A DNA stretch of 64,000 nucleotides, taken from positions 62,001 to 126,000 of the forward strand of contig CANSSG010000001.1 in assembly GCA_947649615.1 (NCBI GenBank). Reading direction: 5' to 3'. The position numbers were made by a program, and so were the translations under genes. The stretch's first letter is position 1; every line of letters starts with the position of its first letter. This DNA comes from an uncultured Clostridia bacterium (GTDB lineage: Bacteria > Bacillota > Clostridia > Oscillospirales > Oscillospiraceae). The notes below the pieces were generated by a model. That model was not told where the DNA came from and ran no database searches. It saw only the letters and a program-made list of their open reading frames with translations. Shown one piece after another: positions 9,074-17,887 of the stretch.

Positions 9074-9319
9074 ATGAAATCGACTGGAATTGTCAGACGG
9101 ATTGATCAACTGGGCAGAATCGTCCTGCCCGCTGAGCTGCGCCGTACGCTGGAGATTGAGGAGAAGGACACGATGGAAATTTTCGTGGACGGCTCTTCCA
9201 TCGTGTTGAAAAAGTACGCCCCCGCCTGCATTTTCTGCGACAGCAGCCGGGACGTATCCCAGTTTAAGGGCAAAAATGTCTGCGCCCGATGTCTCCGCCA
9301 GCTTAAGGCGGCGGATTGA
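9074..9319 (+). CDS. AbrB/SpoVT-type transcriptional regulator with C-terminal CxxC pairs
   Basis: An 81-residue DNA-binding protein. The N-terminal swapped-hairpin AbrB domain is clear (MKSTGIVRRIDQLGRIVLPA, then ELRRTLEIEEKDTMEIFVD). AbrB-type regulators bind as dimers or tetramers and control transition-state or developmental genes. The C-terminal half carries CIFC and CARC, which may bind a metal; this is seen in some clostridial homologues. Start ATG at 9074 is preceded by GGAGG; the longer upstream frame has no ribosome-binding site. Targets are unknown. Confidence 0.9.
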   Translation: MKSTGIVRRIDQLGRIVLPAELRRTLEIEEKDTMEIFVDGSSIVLKKYAPACIFCDSSRDVSQFKGKNVCARCLRQLKAAD

Positions 9320-9397
9320 CAGGGACGCGCTTGGATTCGTGGAGCAAGAAAGATATCGTGTCTCCAATTTACGGGGAGAGGTCTTTTGCCCGGAATA

Positions 9398-9443
9398 TTA
9401 AAAACTGCATGGCCTGCCGGATGGCAGGCCATGCAGTTTTTAA
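9398..9443 (+). terminator. Perfect 21-bp hairpin, terminator copy 1
   Basis: TTAAAAACTGCATGGCCTGCC pairs perfectly with its complement across the loop GGAT and ends in a T-run. It can act as the terminator of the AbrB-like gene. The right-hand 38 nt are repeated exactly at 9605-9642. Confidence 0.75.
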
Positions 9444-9448
9444 GGGCC

Positions 9449-9599
9449 TGTCAAAAAAGCCCTCCGCAGGCGTTCACGCCGAAGGCGTGAATCAGTTCGA
9501 ATCACTTTTTCGGGGGCGTGTACCTCGAAAAAGTACTTTGCGGGCCGCACTCGGCCCGGTCCTTTTCCTCAAAAAAGATGCTTCGCATCTTTTTTGACA
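9449..9599. repeat. 151-bp element with 11-bp terminal inverted repeats
   Basis: The ends are TGTCAAAAAAG and CTTTTTTGACA, exact inverted repeats of each other. Inside are two hairpins (CTTTTTCG with CGAAAAAG, and AAAAAAGATGC with GCATCTTTTTT). There is no coding capacity. It lies between two copies of the same terminator hairpin. Pieces similar to its left end (53072-53098) and right end (45617-45650) occur elsewhere in the window, which suggests a dispersed MITE-like family. Confidence 0.6.
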
Positions 9600-9604
9600 C
9601 GCAG

Positions 9605-9642
9605 CTGCATGGCCTGCCGGATGGCAGGCCATGCAGTTTTTA
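9605..9642 (+). terminator. Hairpin copy 2, identical to 9405-9442
   Basis: Exact 38-nt repeat of the terminator hairpin core (CTGCATGGCCTGCC, GGAT loop, complement, T-run). It lies just past the 3' end of the leftward gene ending at 9656 but keeps its T-run on the plus strand, so it points toward that gene. Confidence 0.65.
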
Positions 9643-9655
9643 GGCTGTGTATGTA

Positions 9656-10420
9656 TCAGCCCCCCACCAGCAGCCCCAGTACGCCGCACAGCAGCAAATG
9701 CGCCGGATACAGCAGGGCGAACAGCCAGTACTTTGCCGGTTGGGACTGTTCATCGTACAGCGGAACCAGGAACATCCCCAGCGGCGCGGGGAAATGCAGC
9801 AGGGATACCGCCGCGCCCCCTGCCAGTACAACCCATTTCTTCTCTGCCAGGGCCATCAGGGCGCACAGCAGCACCAGGTCCGGGCCGGTATACACCCGCA
9901 GCAGCAGCGCCCACGCCGCCGCGCCGCAGGCCATCAGGATTTTCGGCCCAAGCCCGGCGGACTGCTTCTCCTGGAAAAACGCCAGCATAAGGCCGGCCAG
10001 CAGCAGCCCCCATACCGGATTCTGTACGTTTAAGTCAAACCATTGGCCGTGCATGGCCCAGTCGTAGGGGGCTTCCGAAAGCAGGGCGCAGCCGGTCAGA
10101 TATAAGAGAACCGCTTTCCGGTTTTCCGTCCGGGCCATAGCCGCCGTCAACAGCTTCGCGTATACCGGCAGCGCCAGCATCGCAAGGGCGGCATACAATA
10201 CCGACATGCTGACCCGGCTCATGACCGCGCCGCCCTCCATCACCGCCTGGTTCAGCGCCGCCAATGCCTCGCCATCGTCCAGGTGGAGCTGGCCCCGCTG
10301 AATGACCGCCACGCTCAGAGTCCCAAGGCAGACAACGCATAGGCACAGCCAATGCAGGGCGGTCTCCGAGAAACGGATGCGCCGGTCCTCCGGCCGGGTG
10401 GATTTCAGTCTGATTGCCAT
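9656..10420 (-). CDS. TraX-like polytopic membrane protein
   Basis: About 254 residues with seven or so hydrophobic segments. The central stretch LLSEAPYDWAMHG, WFDLNVQNPVWGLLL resembles the TraX family signature (ISE-PFD-A...QN...LLL); TraX acetylates pilin in F plasmids, but most chromosomal homologues have unknown roles. Start ATG at 10420 is preceded by GGAGGAAG and lies inside the 3' end of cbiK (16-nt overlap), so it is the last gene of the galactosidase operon. The alternative is an unrelated acyltransferase-type membrane protein. Confidence 0.6.
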   Translation of the reverse strand: MAIRLKSTRPEDRRIRFSETALHWLCLCVVCLGTLSVAVIQRGQLHLDDGEALAALNQAVMEGGAVMSRVSMSVLYAALAMLALPVYAKLLTAAMARTENRKAVLLYLTGCALLSEAPYDWAMHGQWFDLNVQNPVWGLLLAGLMLAFFQEKQSAGLGPKILMACGAAAWALLLRVYTGPDLVLLCALMALAEKKWVVLAGGAAVSLLHFPAPLGMFLVPLYDEQSQPAKYWLFALLYPAHLLLCGVLGLLVGG

Positions 10421-11199
10421 GCCGCTTCCTCCTCCCGCTCTATGCGTTCCAGCAGTTCCCTCACCCGCTCCGCGTACATCTCCCGCACCCAGGGACGCTC
10501 CCCCAAGCCGGTGAACTCGCACAGGACGGCGTGGCCCGCTTCCTCCAGCCGGGGCTTCCATTCCCCGTCCATGTCGTTGCGGGCGTGGTCCCCGGCCACC
10601 AGCATCAGGGGAACCAGCCGCACCCTTTTCGGCCCGCCCGCCGCCAATTGCCGGACGGCGTCCTCTAAGGCGGGCCAGCCCTCCACGGTGCCAACCAGCA
10701 GGTCCTCCCGTCCCTCCAGCCGCAGGGCGGTCTGGAGGGCGGGGTAGACGGCGTTGGCAAAATGCTCCGTGCCGTGGCCCATGAATACCACCGCGCCGCC
10801 ATCCTCCGGCGGGTAGTCCCCGCACAGGCGGGACGCAAAGGCTTGCAGGGCGGCTGCATCCGCCAGGAGGGGGCGGCCTACGGCCAGGGCGCCGTATTTA
10901 CCGGCAAACGCTTCCGCTTCTGCCTTCAGCTTGTCGTACTCGATTCCATACAGCAGGTGGGTGGGCTGGACAGCGGCGCACCGGATACCGGAATGGCTGA
11001 GCTGTTCCAAGGCTTCCGTCAAGCTTGGCACGTTTTCCCCCCGTCCCGCGAGGATGCGGCGGATGGTGGGGCTGGTGAAGATGCGGACCGGCTTATACGC
11101 CGGCGCTTCACGCCACAGCGCTTCCTCCACTGCCGTTACCGCCCTGCGGGCTTCAGGGACACTGGTGCCGAAGCTGGCTGCAATCAATACACGCCCCAT
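10405..11199 (-). CDS. cbiK: Sirohydrochlorin cobaltochelatase CbiK
   Basis: Inserts Co2+ into sirohydrochlorin in the anaerobic (early cobalt insertion) route to cobalamin. N-terminus MGRVLIAASFGTSVPEARR is the class II chelatase start. Metal and substrate histidines fit HLLYGIEYDKL, VVFMGHGTEHFAN and VAGDHARNDMDGEW. The 264-residue length is normal. The start is taken as the ATG at 11199, directly after the beta-galactosidase stop (TGATATG); a GTG 18 nt earlier is possible. It sits between a galactosidase and a TraX-like gene, away from the cobD-cobQ pair at 28.6-31.2 kb. Confidence 0.9.
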   Translation of the reverse strand: MGRVLIAASFGTSVPEARRAVTAVEEALWREAPAYKPVRIFTSPTIRRILAGRGENVPSLTEALEQLSHSGIRCAAVQPTHLLYGIEYDKLKAEAEAFAGKYGALAVGRPLLADAAALQAFASRLCGDYPPEDGGAVVFMGHGTEHFANAVYPALQTALRLEGREDLLVGTVEGWPALEDAVRQLAAGGPKRVRLVPLMLVAGDHARNDMDGEWKPRLEEAGHAVLCEFTGLGERPWVREMYAERVRELLERIEREEEAAWQSD

Positions 11200-11200
11200 A

Positions 11201-14200
11201 TCAGCCGCCAATCCCACGGAAGCGGAAGCGGAAGGTCATTTCCTCCGCCGGAAGCAGGTATTCGGGCCGCGGCTCCGCGCCCCAGCTGTTGTCGCCTCCA
11301 AGGCCCATCTGCATCAGGGACGCCCGGACCACCGTATAGTGGACGGCGGGCAGCTCATGGGGATGGGCGGCGTTTTCCAGTTCGTTGGGGGTCCAGGGCA
11401 GGGCGGAGAACTCGAACTTGTCCCCCTCGAACAGCAACCCCAAGCCTTCCCCGTCCGTGACGGACGCCCAGCGGACGTCCGTGTGGTTCCCGCACTCCTG
11501 GGGCAGGAGGTTGGGGGCGAGGCTATCCTCCGCCGTGGTTTCCCAGACGCCCAGCCTGCCGCCGGACTTCCGGTCGCAGTAGGTGGCCTCGGGACCGGGT
11601 CCGTACCAGCGCAGGCGGTGGAAATCCGCGTCCATTTTCAGCGTTACGCCGAACGCCGGGGCGGGGCCTAAAACCTTGGGGGCGTCAGAGTAGAGGGTCG
11701 TTTCCACCGCGCCGTCCGCAAATACCCGGAAGGCCAGGCGGCAGGACGCGGCGGGGGTGGTGGGCATCTCATAGAGATAGGCCATCTCCACCCAGTTTTC
11801 ACCCCGCTGGACGCTCCAGGTCTGTTCACCGGGCTTGAGACCGTCGGGATTCTGGTTCACCGGGTACAAGCTGGCCAGCTTCCACTGGGCGTAGCGTACA
11901 GGCGCCTTGCAGCCCCGGTCATTGTCCGTAGGGGCGCGCCAAAAGCTGGGGACAAGCATGGTTTTCAGCATCTCCCGGCCCTTGTAGCGGTAGGAGATGA
12001 TCCCGCCCATGGTTTTGGAGAATATAACGTGGAAATCCTTCCCGCGAACGCCTAAGTTCCATGCGCCGTCAATAACCTCCGGACCCCCGCTGGGATAGGC
12101 GGGCTTGGGCATCTCGCCGCCGGACCACTGGCCGAAGGCAACCTCATGGCCCTGCTTTGCCCACTCCTCGTCCCGGCGCAGGCGGAAGGACACGATGACG
12201 CTGTACTCTGTATCCAGTTCCTCCGGCCACAGGGGCAGGTCATACGTCCGGCTCTCACAGGGCGGCACGGCGGTCTCCATCGGCGCCTGGGAGACCAGGA
12301 CGCCTTCCCGGCAGAGCTGAACCACGCAGTCAAACTCGCCGCTGCCGGTAAACAGGTAGCGGTTGACAACCTCCGCCCTGCCGCCGGAAACATGGATTTG
12401 CAGGTTTTGATAGAGGTACTTCACCTCCTGCATTTTCGGCGTAGGGGCGCGGTGAAGGCTGTCCACAATGCCGTCGCCGCTGAAATCGCCGTCGTGGGGA
12501 CGGTCGTCAAAGTCGCCGCCGTAGCCCTGGTAGCGCAGGCCGTAGCGGTCCTTTTTCGTAACGGCCTGATCAATATAGTCCCAGATGAAGCCGCCCTGGT
12601 AGGCCGGAACCTCGTCCGCCAGCTTGATATACACGTCCTGCCCGCCGAAGGAGCTGCCCATAGCGTGGGCGTACTCGCAGGAAATGGCGGGACGGCTGGA
12701 ATCCTTTTCCAGGGCCTTGCGGATGCTCTCCGCCCGCCAGTACATGTTGCTGAAAATGTCGCTGGTTTTGGCATATTCCGGCTCATGGACTACGCTCTCA
12801 TAGTGGACGGGCCGGTCGTCCATGGAGCGGAAATATTCGGAAACCGCCAGCAGGTTGTCCCCGCCCGCCGACTCATTGCCGCAGGACCAGATGAGTACGC
12901 TGGGCCGGTTCCTGTCCCGGCGCAGCATGGCTTCCGCCCGGGCCAGGACCGCTTCCCGCCACTGGGGGACGCTGCCGGGAACGTGCTCGTCCTTGGCAAT
13001 AAGATCCCGGTCCCGCATTTCCCAGCTTCCGTGGGATTCCAGGTTCATCTCGTCGATGACGTACATGCCGTATTTGTCGCACAGGCGGTAGAAAAAGCTT
13101 TGGTTGGGGTAGTGGCTGGTGCGGACGGCGTTGATGTTGTTCTGCTTCATGGTGCGGATGTCAAGTTCCGTCTCTTCCTCCGTAACGCAGCGGCCTGCGC
13201 GGGAGGAAAATTCGTGGCGGTTGGTCCCCCGGAAAAGGATACGCTTGCCGTTGAGGAGCATCAGACCGTCCTTGATCTCAAACCGGCGCATACCAACTTC
13301 CTCCCCGATGGTCTCCGCCAGCGTACCGGAAGCGTCAAACACGTCGATGGCCAGGCTGTACAAAAACGGCTTTTCCGCGCTCCAGAGCTTGGGATTCGGC
13401 ACAGGCAGGACAGCTTCGCCGTCCTGGGGCAGTTGGGAACAGGCTTCCGCCACCAGCGCGCCGCCCTGGTAGAGACGGCAGCGGGCTTTTCCCCCGCCAA
13501 TGGCTTCCATGGCAACGCGGACTTCCCCGGAGGTGAAATCATCGCTGAGGGGCGTAGTTATTTTCATGTCCCGGATATGAACCGCCGGGACGGCATACAG
13601 GTACACCTCCCGGAAAATGCCGGAGAAACGGAAGAAATCCTGGTCTTCAATCCAGCTTGCGTTGGTGTACTGGAACACCTGGGCCGCCAGCTTATTTTCC
13701 CCGGGCTGGAGGCAGGCCGTCAATTCAAATTCAGAGGGGGTGAACCCGTCCTCGCCGTAGCCCACATAGCGGCCGTTGCACCACACGGCGAGACCGCTTT
13801 CCGCGCCTTGGAAGGAGATAAAAACCCGCTTCCCCGCCATATGCTCCGGCAGGGTGAAATATTTGACGTAGCTGCAAACCGGGTTGAATTTCTCCGGGAC
13901 TTCGCCTACCTTCACATCCTCGCAGCCGTCCCAGGGGTACTGGGTGTTCACATACTGGGGCCGTCCATAGCCGTGAAGCTGGGGATGGGACGGCACAGGG
14001 AGGGTGGCCCACCCCCGGCAGTCCACACCGGCGGCGAAGAAGTCCGGGATTGTCCCCTCGTAGTTTTCTGCGTAGTGGAAGTACCAGTCGCCGTTCAGGG
14101 AGAGTTTTGCGTCTCCTTCCGGGAGGGTATAACTATGGTCGGAGTGGGGCGGCTCCCGGTGGTCCTGGAAAAATGCCGGGGATTTGGTCAGTTGATAGTT

Positions 14201-14212
14201 AAATTCTTTCAT
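11201..14212 (-). CDS. Beta-galactosidase, glycoside hydrolase family 2 (LacZ type)
   Basis: Hydrolyses terminal beta-D-galactosides such as lactose. The 1003 residues match full LacZ architecture: sugar-binding domain, Ig-like domain, TIM barrel, second Ig-like domain and C-terminal beta-sandwich (small chain). The acid/base Glu lies in SCGNESAGG near residue 446 and the nucleophile Glu in ISCEYAHAMG near 513. There is no signal peptide, so it is cytoplasmic and implies uptake of galactosides by a transporter not in this window. The start overlaps the alpha-galactosidase stop by 4 nt (ATGA), so the two are translationally coupled. Confidence 0.96.
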   Translation of the reverse strand: MKEFNYQLTKSPAFFQDHREPPHSDHSYTLPEGDAKLSLNGDWYFHYAENYEGTIPDFFAAGVDCRGWATLPVPSHPQLHGYGRPQYVNTQYPWDGCEDVKVGEVPEKFNPVCSYVKYFTLPEHMAGKRVFISFQGAESGLAVWCNGRYVGYGEDGFTPSEFELTACLQPGENKLAAQVFQYTNASWIEDQDFFRFSGIFREVYLYAVPAVHIRDMKITTPLSDDFTSGEVRVAMEAIGGGKARCRLYQGGALVAEACSQLPQDGEAVLPVPNPKLWSAEKPFLYSLAIDVFDASGTLAETIGEEVGMRRFEIKDGLMLLNGKRILFRGTNRHEFSSRAGRCVTEEETELDIRTMKQNNINAVRTSHYPNQSFFYRLCDKYGMYVIDEMNLESHGSWEMRDRDLIAKDEHVPGSVPQWREAVLARAEAMLRRDRNRPSVLIWSCGNESAGGDNLLAVSEYFRSMDDRPVHYESVVHEPEYAKTSDIFSNMYWRAESIRKALEKDSSRPAISCEYAHAMGSSFGGQDVYIKLADEVPAYQGGFIWDYIDQAVTKKDRYGLRYQGYGGDFDDRPHDGDFSGDGIVDSLHRAPTPKMQEVKYLYQNLQIHVSGGRAEVVNRYLFTGSGEFDCVVQLCREGVLVSQAPMETAVPPCESRTYDLPLWPEELDTEYSVIVSFRLRRDEEWAKQGHEVAFGQWSGGEMPKPAYPSGGPEVIDGAWNLGVRGKDFHVIFSKTMGGIISYRYKGREMLKTMLVPSFWRAPTDNDRGCKAPVRYAQWKLASLYPVNQNPDGLKPGEQTWSVQRGENWVEMAYLYEMPTTPAASCRLAFRVFADGAVETTLYSDAPKVLGPAPAFGVTLKMDADFHRLRWYGPGPEATYCDRKSGGRLGVWETTAEDSLAPNLLPQECGNHTDVRWASVTDGEGLGLLFEGDKFEFSALPWTPNELENAAHPHELPAVHYTVVRASLMQMGLGGDNSWGAEPRPEYLLPAEEMTFRFRFRGIGG

Positions 14213-16395
14213 ACAGCCTCCAATACAATCAATTTCCCAGCGAAATCGCCGGTCATGCAGGGCATAACCATCCCGCCATACATCCAGGCCGCGCCGGAAC
14301 GGATTTCGCCGGTCTCGCTGGAGCGGTAGAGGGCCTCCTCATCCAGTCCCCGCAGGGGCAGGAGGACGGCCCGGCGGCGCTGGCGGCTCATAACGTGGAT
14401 ATAATCCAGCACAGCGGTCTTTTTATCCTTGCTGACGGCCAGCACCGCGTCATATTCCTGGTTCTCGCCGTAGGAAGCAATACGGTAGTAGTCGCCGTCA
14501 TGGAACACGGGACCATACTTCTTATAGTTTTCCAACTGTCCGGGAATCATGGCAAGCTCATCTTCCGTAAGCTGGGTCAAATCCAGTTCATACCCGAAGC
14601 ACCCGGGCAGGGACACCAGCCCCCGGGTCTCAAAGGGCGTCACCCGGCCATTGGTGTGGCTGGGGCAGGCGGCGACGTGGGCGCCCATGGTAGAGAGCGG
14701 ATAAATGAGGGCCGTACCCTCCTGGATGCGGAGACGGTCGATGGCGTCGGTGTTGTCGGAGGTCCAGATTTGCGGGCTGTAATACAGCATGCCCGGGTCA
14801 AACCGTCCGCCGCCGCTGCAGCAGTTTTCCAGCAGCAGGTCGGGGAAGTCCGCCAGCAGGCGCTCCTGCATCTCGTAGACGCCCAACACATACCGGTGGA
14901 ACAATTCCCCCTGCCGGTCCGCCTCCAGGCAGAAGCTTGCCACATCGGTAAGGGTCCGGTTCATATCCCACTTCACATACTCAATGTTGGCGGAGGACAG
15001 CGCCTCCTTCAACTGGGCGTACACACACGCCCGAACCTCGGGCCGGGAAATGTCCAGCACAAGCTGATGCCGGGCTTCCATGGGCTTGCGGCCAGGAATC
15101 TGCAAAGCGTAGTCCGGGTGGGCGCGGTAGAGGTTGGAGTTGGGGCAGACCATCTCCGGCTCCACCCACAGGCCGAATTTCATGCCCATAGCATTGACCT
15201 GCTCCGCCAGATACCGCAGGCCGCCGGGAAGCTTTTTCTCATTGACCACCCAGTCGCCCAGGCTGTTGTCATCGGTGTCCCGACAGCCAAACCAGCCGTC
15301 GTCCAGCACCAGCATCTCGATGCCCCGCCCTGCGGCGGTGCGGGCGATATCCAGAAGCTTTTCCGTGTCGAAGTTGAAATAGGTGGCCTCCCAGTTGTTC
15401 ACCAGGGAGGGGCGGGCCTTATCCCGCCATGGCTCGCGAATCAGATGCTTCCGGTACAGGTCGTGGAAGGTATGGGTCATCCCCTCCAGGCCATGGCTGG
15501 AGTAAACCAGCACCGCTTCCGGCGTCTGGAAGGCTTCGCCGGGGTTCAGCTTCCAGCCGAAGCCCTCGGGATGGATGCCGATAACGGCCCGGACGTTCTC
15601 CTGCTGGGTCATCTCCGCCTGCGCCAGGAAGTTGCCGGAGTAGACCAGGTTCATGGCGTAGACCTGTCCCCGCTCCTGGTTGGCGTCATGCTCCAGGAGG
15701 GCCAGGAAGGGCTGCATCTGGTGGGAGCTGATCCCCCAGGTGGAGGAAGCGCCCTGCTTGCCCCAGCCCAGCTTCCGCCGCTGGATCATCCGTTCATAGG
15801 CCCAGCTTCCGTGGAGGGTGATGATGTCGAAATCCTTGTTGTCCATATCCAGGCAGGCGGACAGGGCGGCGGTCAGCTTGAGGGCTTCCCCGCCCCGGTT
15901 GACGATTTTCGCGCTGCGGCAGACGGCGTCCAGCTTTTCAAACGCGGTGTAGCAGAGATGGACTTCCAGCCCCAGCGCTTCATCGGCGCACACCAGTTCC
16001 AGGGTGGCGCAGTCTTCCTCTCCGCCGCGGGTAGCGGGCAGGCCTTCCAACGCAGGCTTGCCGCCGTATATCTCATGGGAACGGTAGGTCAGGTTGCAGG
16101 CCCGGTACCCTTGGGCGGTTTCCACCCGCAGGCAGCTTTCCCGGTAGTCGCCCAGGCCGTGGCCGGGATACTCCGTAGGCAGTTCGCCCAGATAGGCAAG
16201 CTGGCTCCCGCTGTCCGCGAAGGCGGGCTGGGCGGGGTCCAGGCGCAGCAGGTGGCGCATATTATCGTCAGGAATCCGCCGCCCGTAATACATGTGGGCG
16301 GGGAACCCCGCCTGGTCGGCCAAGGCGATCAGGTAGGTGGAGCCTGGGGTATTCAGACGGAATACCCGCTCCTGTTCATTATAAAAAATGTTCAT
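14209..16395 (-). CDS. Alpha-galactosidase, glycoside hydrolase family 36
   Basis: Releases alpha-1,6-linked galactose from raffinose-family sugars or galactosides. The product is about 728 residues, as for GH36 enzymes of Firmicutes. The catalytic nucleophile Asp lies in YVKWDMNR near residue 476 and the acid/base Asp in IWTSDNTDAIDR near 550, after the conserved NCCSGGGRFDPGMLYYSPQ-like stretch. Start ATG at 16395 follows AAGGAG; an upstream in-frame extension is unsupported. No signal peptide. First gene of the leftward galactosidase-cbiK-traX operon; with the next gene it suggests use of plant galacto-oligosaccharides. Confidence 0.95.
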   Translation of the reverse strand: MNIFYNEQERVFRLNTPGSTYLIALADQAGFPAHMYYGRRIPDDNMRHLLRLDPAQPAFADSGSQLAYLGELPTEYPGHGLGDYRESCLRVETAQGYRACNLTYRSHEIYGGKPALEGLPATRGGEEDCATLELVCADEALGLEVHLCYTAFEKLDAVCRSAKIVNRGGEALKLTAALSACLDMDNKDFDIITLHGSWAYERMIQRRKLGWGKQGASSTWGISSHQMQPFLALLEHDANQERGQVYAMNLVYSGNFLAQAEMTQQENVRAVIGIHPEGFGWKLNPGEAFQTPEAVLVYSSHGLEGMTHTFHDLYRKHLIREPWRDKARPSLVNNWEATYFNFDTEKLLDIARTAAGRGIEMLVLDDGWFGCRDTDDNSLGDWVVNEKKLPGGLRYLAEQVNAMGMKFGLWVEPEMVCPNSNLYRAHPDYALQIPGRKPMEARHQLVLDISRPEVRACVYAQLKEALSSANIEYVKWDMNRTLTDVASFCLEADRQGELFHRYVLGVYEMQERLLADFPDLLLENCCSGGGRFDPGMLYYSPQIWTSDNTDAIDRLRIQEGTALIYPLSTMGAHVAACPSHTNGRVTPFETRGLVSLPGCFGYELDLTQLTEDELAMIPGQLENYKKYGPVFHDGDYYRIASYGENQEYDAVLAVSKDKKTAVLDYIHVMSRQRRRAVLLPLRGLDEEALYRSSETGEIRSGAAWMYGGMVMPCMTGDFAGKLIVLEAV

Positions 16396-16539
16396 GGCTT
16401 CTCCTTTTATCCGGCGGCGGGGCCGCCGGTTATTCGCTAACCTGATGATAGTAGGTTTCCCGGATTCTGTCAATCGTTATCTCGCCAATTTTTAAAATCA
16501 AAGGGGATGGATTCCCAGGATATAGGGCAATTTTCCATA

Positions 16540-16569
16540 TTGACATCTTCTGTCCTCAGCGGGTATAAT
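16540..16569 (+). promoter_or_regulatory. Sigma-A promoter of the pyr operon
   Basis: Perfect TTGACA, 18-nt spacer, perfect TATAAT, 52 nt before the pyrC start. The short leader contains no PyrR-type anti-terminator/terminator, so the Bacillus attenuation mechanism is not evident here. Confidence 0.85.
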
Positions 16570-16621
16570 AAATCAAATTAGGTTCGCGTCCGGCCCCCGT
16601 GCCGGGAAAGGAGCGTGTTTC

Positions 16622-17887
16622 TTGAACTGCCTGCTGAAAAACGGACAGATGTTTACCAAAGACGGCCTTCGCCCTGTTGATATCGCTATCGCGGAGGGCC
16701 GCATTGTTTCCATTGCCAGGGGGCTTTCCGCCGCCGGCTATGTTGCCATTGACCTCCATGACGCCGTTGTTTTTCCCGGTTTCGTTGATGTTCACGTCCA
16801 TCTTCGAGAGCCGGGATTTTCTTATAAGGAGACCATCCGCACCGGCTCCCTCTCCGCCGCCCGGGGCGGCTATACCCATGTGTGCGCCATGCCGAACCTG
16901 AACCCTGTTCCGGACAGCCTGGAGGCACTGAATGTCCAACGGGACATTATTGCCCGGGACGGCGCGGTTCACATCCATCCTTACGGGTCCATCACCTGCG
17001 GGGAGCAGGGGGAAGCCCTGGCGGATTTGGACGCCATGGCCCCCTATGTGGCGGGGTTTTCCGACGACGGGCGGGGCGTACAGGACGGCGGCATGATGCG
17101 GCAGGCCATGCTGGAAGCCAAACGCCTGGGGAAGATCATCGCCGCCCACTGCGAGGACAACAGCCTGCTTCACGGCGGCTATATCCACGACGGCGCCTAC
17201 GCCCGCGCCCACGGCCACCGGGGCATCTGTTCCGAGAGCGAGTGGGGCCAGATTGCCCGTGACCTCCAACTGGCGGAGGAAACCGGCTGCGCCTACCACG
17301 TCTGCCATATTTCCACGAAAGAGAGCGTAAGCCTCATCCGCAAGGCCAAGGCCCGCGGGGTGGATGTGACGTGCGAGACCGGTCCCCACTATCTGGTGTT
17401 CTGCGACCAGGATTTGCAGGAAGACGGGCGGTTCAAAATGAATCCCCCCCTCCGCTCCGCAGAAGACAGGGAGGCGTTGATTGAGGGCCTGCTGGACGGG
17501 ACCATCGACATGATCGCCACCGACCACGCCCCCCACAGCCGTGAGGAAAAAGGTCGCGGCCTGGAAAAAAGCGCCATGGGCGTAGTGGGCCTGGAGACCG
17601 CCTTTGCGGCGGTATACACCCACCTGGTCAAACCGGGCAGGCTGTCTTTAGGACGGCTGGTGGAGCTGCTCCACGGCAATCCGGCGCGGCGCTTCGGCTT
17701 TGGAACGCCCCTGGCGGAAGGGGCGCCTGCGGATTTGACGGCCTTTGACTTGGACAAGCCCTTCCCCGTGGACCCGGAGCAATTCCAGACCATGGGCCAG
17801 GCCACCCCCTTCGCCGGGATGACGCTGTATGGGTCCTGCAAGCTGACCATGGTGGACGGAAACCCCGTCTGGAAGGAGGAAGAATGA
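16622..17887 (+). CDS. pyrC: Dihydroorotase, class I
   Basis: Zinc enzyme that cyclises carbamoyl-aspartate to dihydroorotate. The metal-binding HVHLREPG motif (FVDVHVHLREPGFSYKET, residues about 56-73) and the downstream MIATDHAPHSREEK motif are present. The 421 residues match the class I family. Start is the TTG at 16622, eight nt after AAAGGAG; no ATG fits. First gene of the pyrimidine operon; its stop overlaps the pyrK start. Confidence 0.96.
   Translation: MNCLLKNGQMFTKDGLRPVDIAIAEGRIVSIARGLSAAGYVAIDLHDAVVFPGFVDVHVHLREPGFSYKETIRTGSLSAARGGYTHVCAMPNLNPVPDSLEALNVQRDIIARDGAVHIHPYGSITCGEQGEALADLDAMAPYVAGFSDDGRGVQDGGMMRQAMLEAKRLGKIIAAHCEDNSLLHGGYIHDGAYARAHGHRGICSESEWGQIARDLQLAEETGCAYHVCHISTKESVSLIRKAKARGVDVTCETGPHYLVFCDQDLQEDGRFKMNPPLRSAEDREALIEGLLDGTIDMIATDHAPHSREEKGRGLEKSAMGVVGLETAFAAVYTHLVKPGRLSLGRLVELLHGNPARRFGFGTPLAEGAPADLTAFDLDKPFPVDPEQFQTMGQATPFAGMTLYGSCKLTMVDGNPVWKEEE

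Noticed and set aside
16570..16621. PyrR attenuator in the pyr operon leader
   Set aside because: The leader is about 45 nt, too short for the binding loop, anti-terminator and terminator. No pyrR gene is in the operon.
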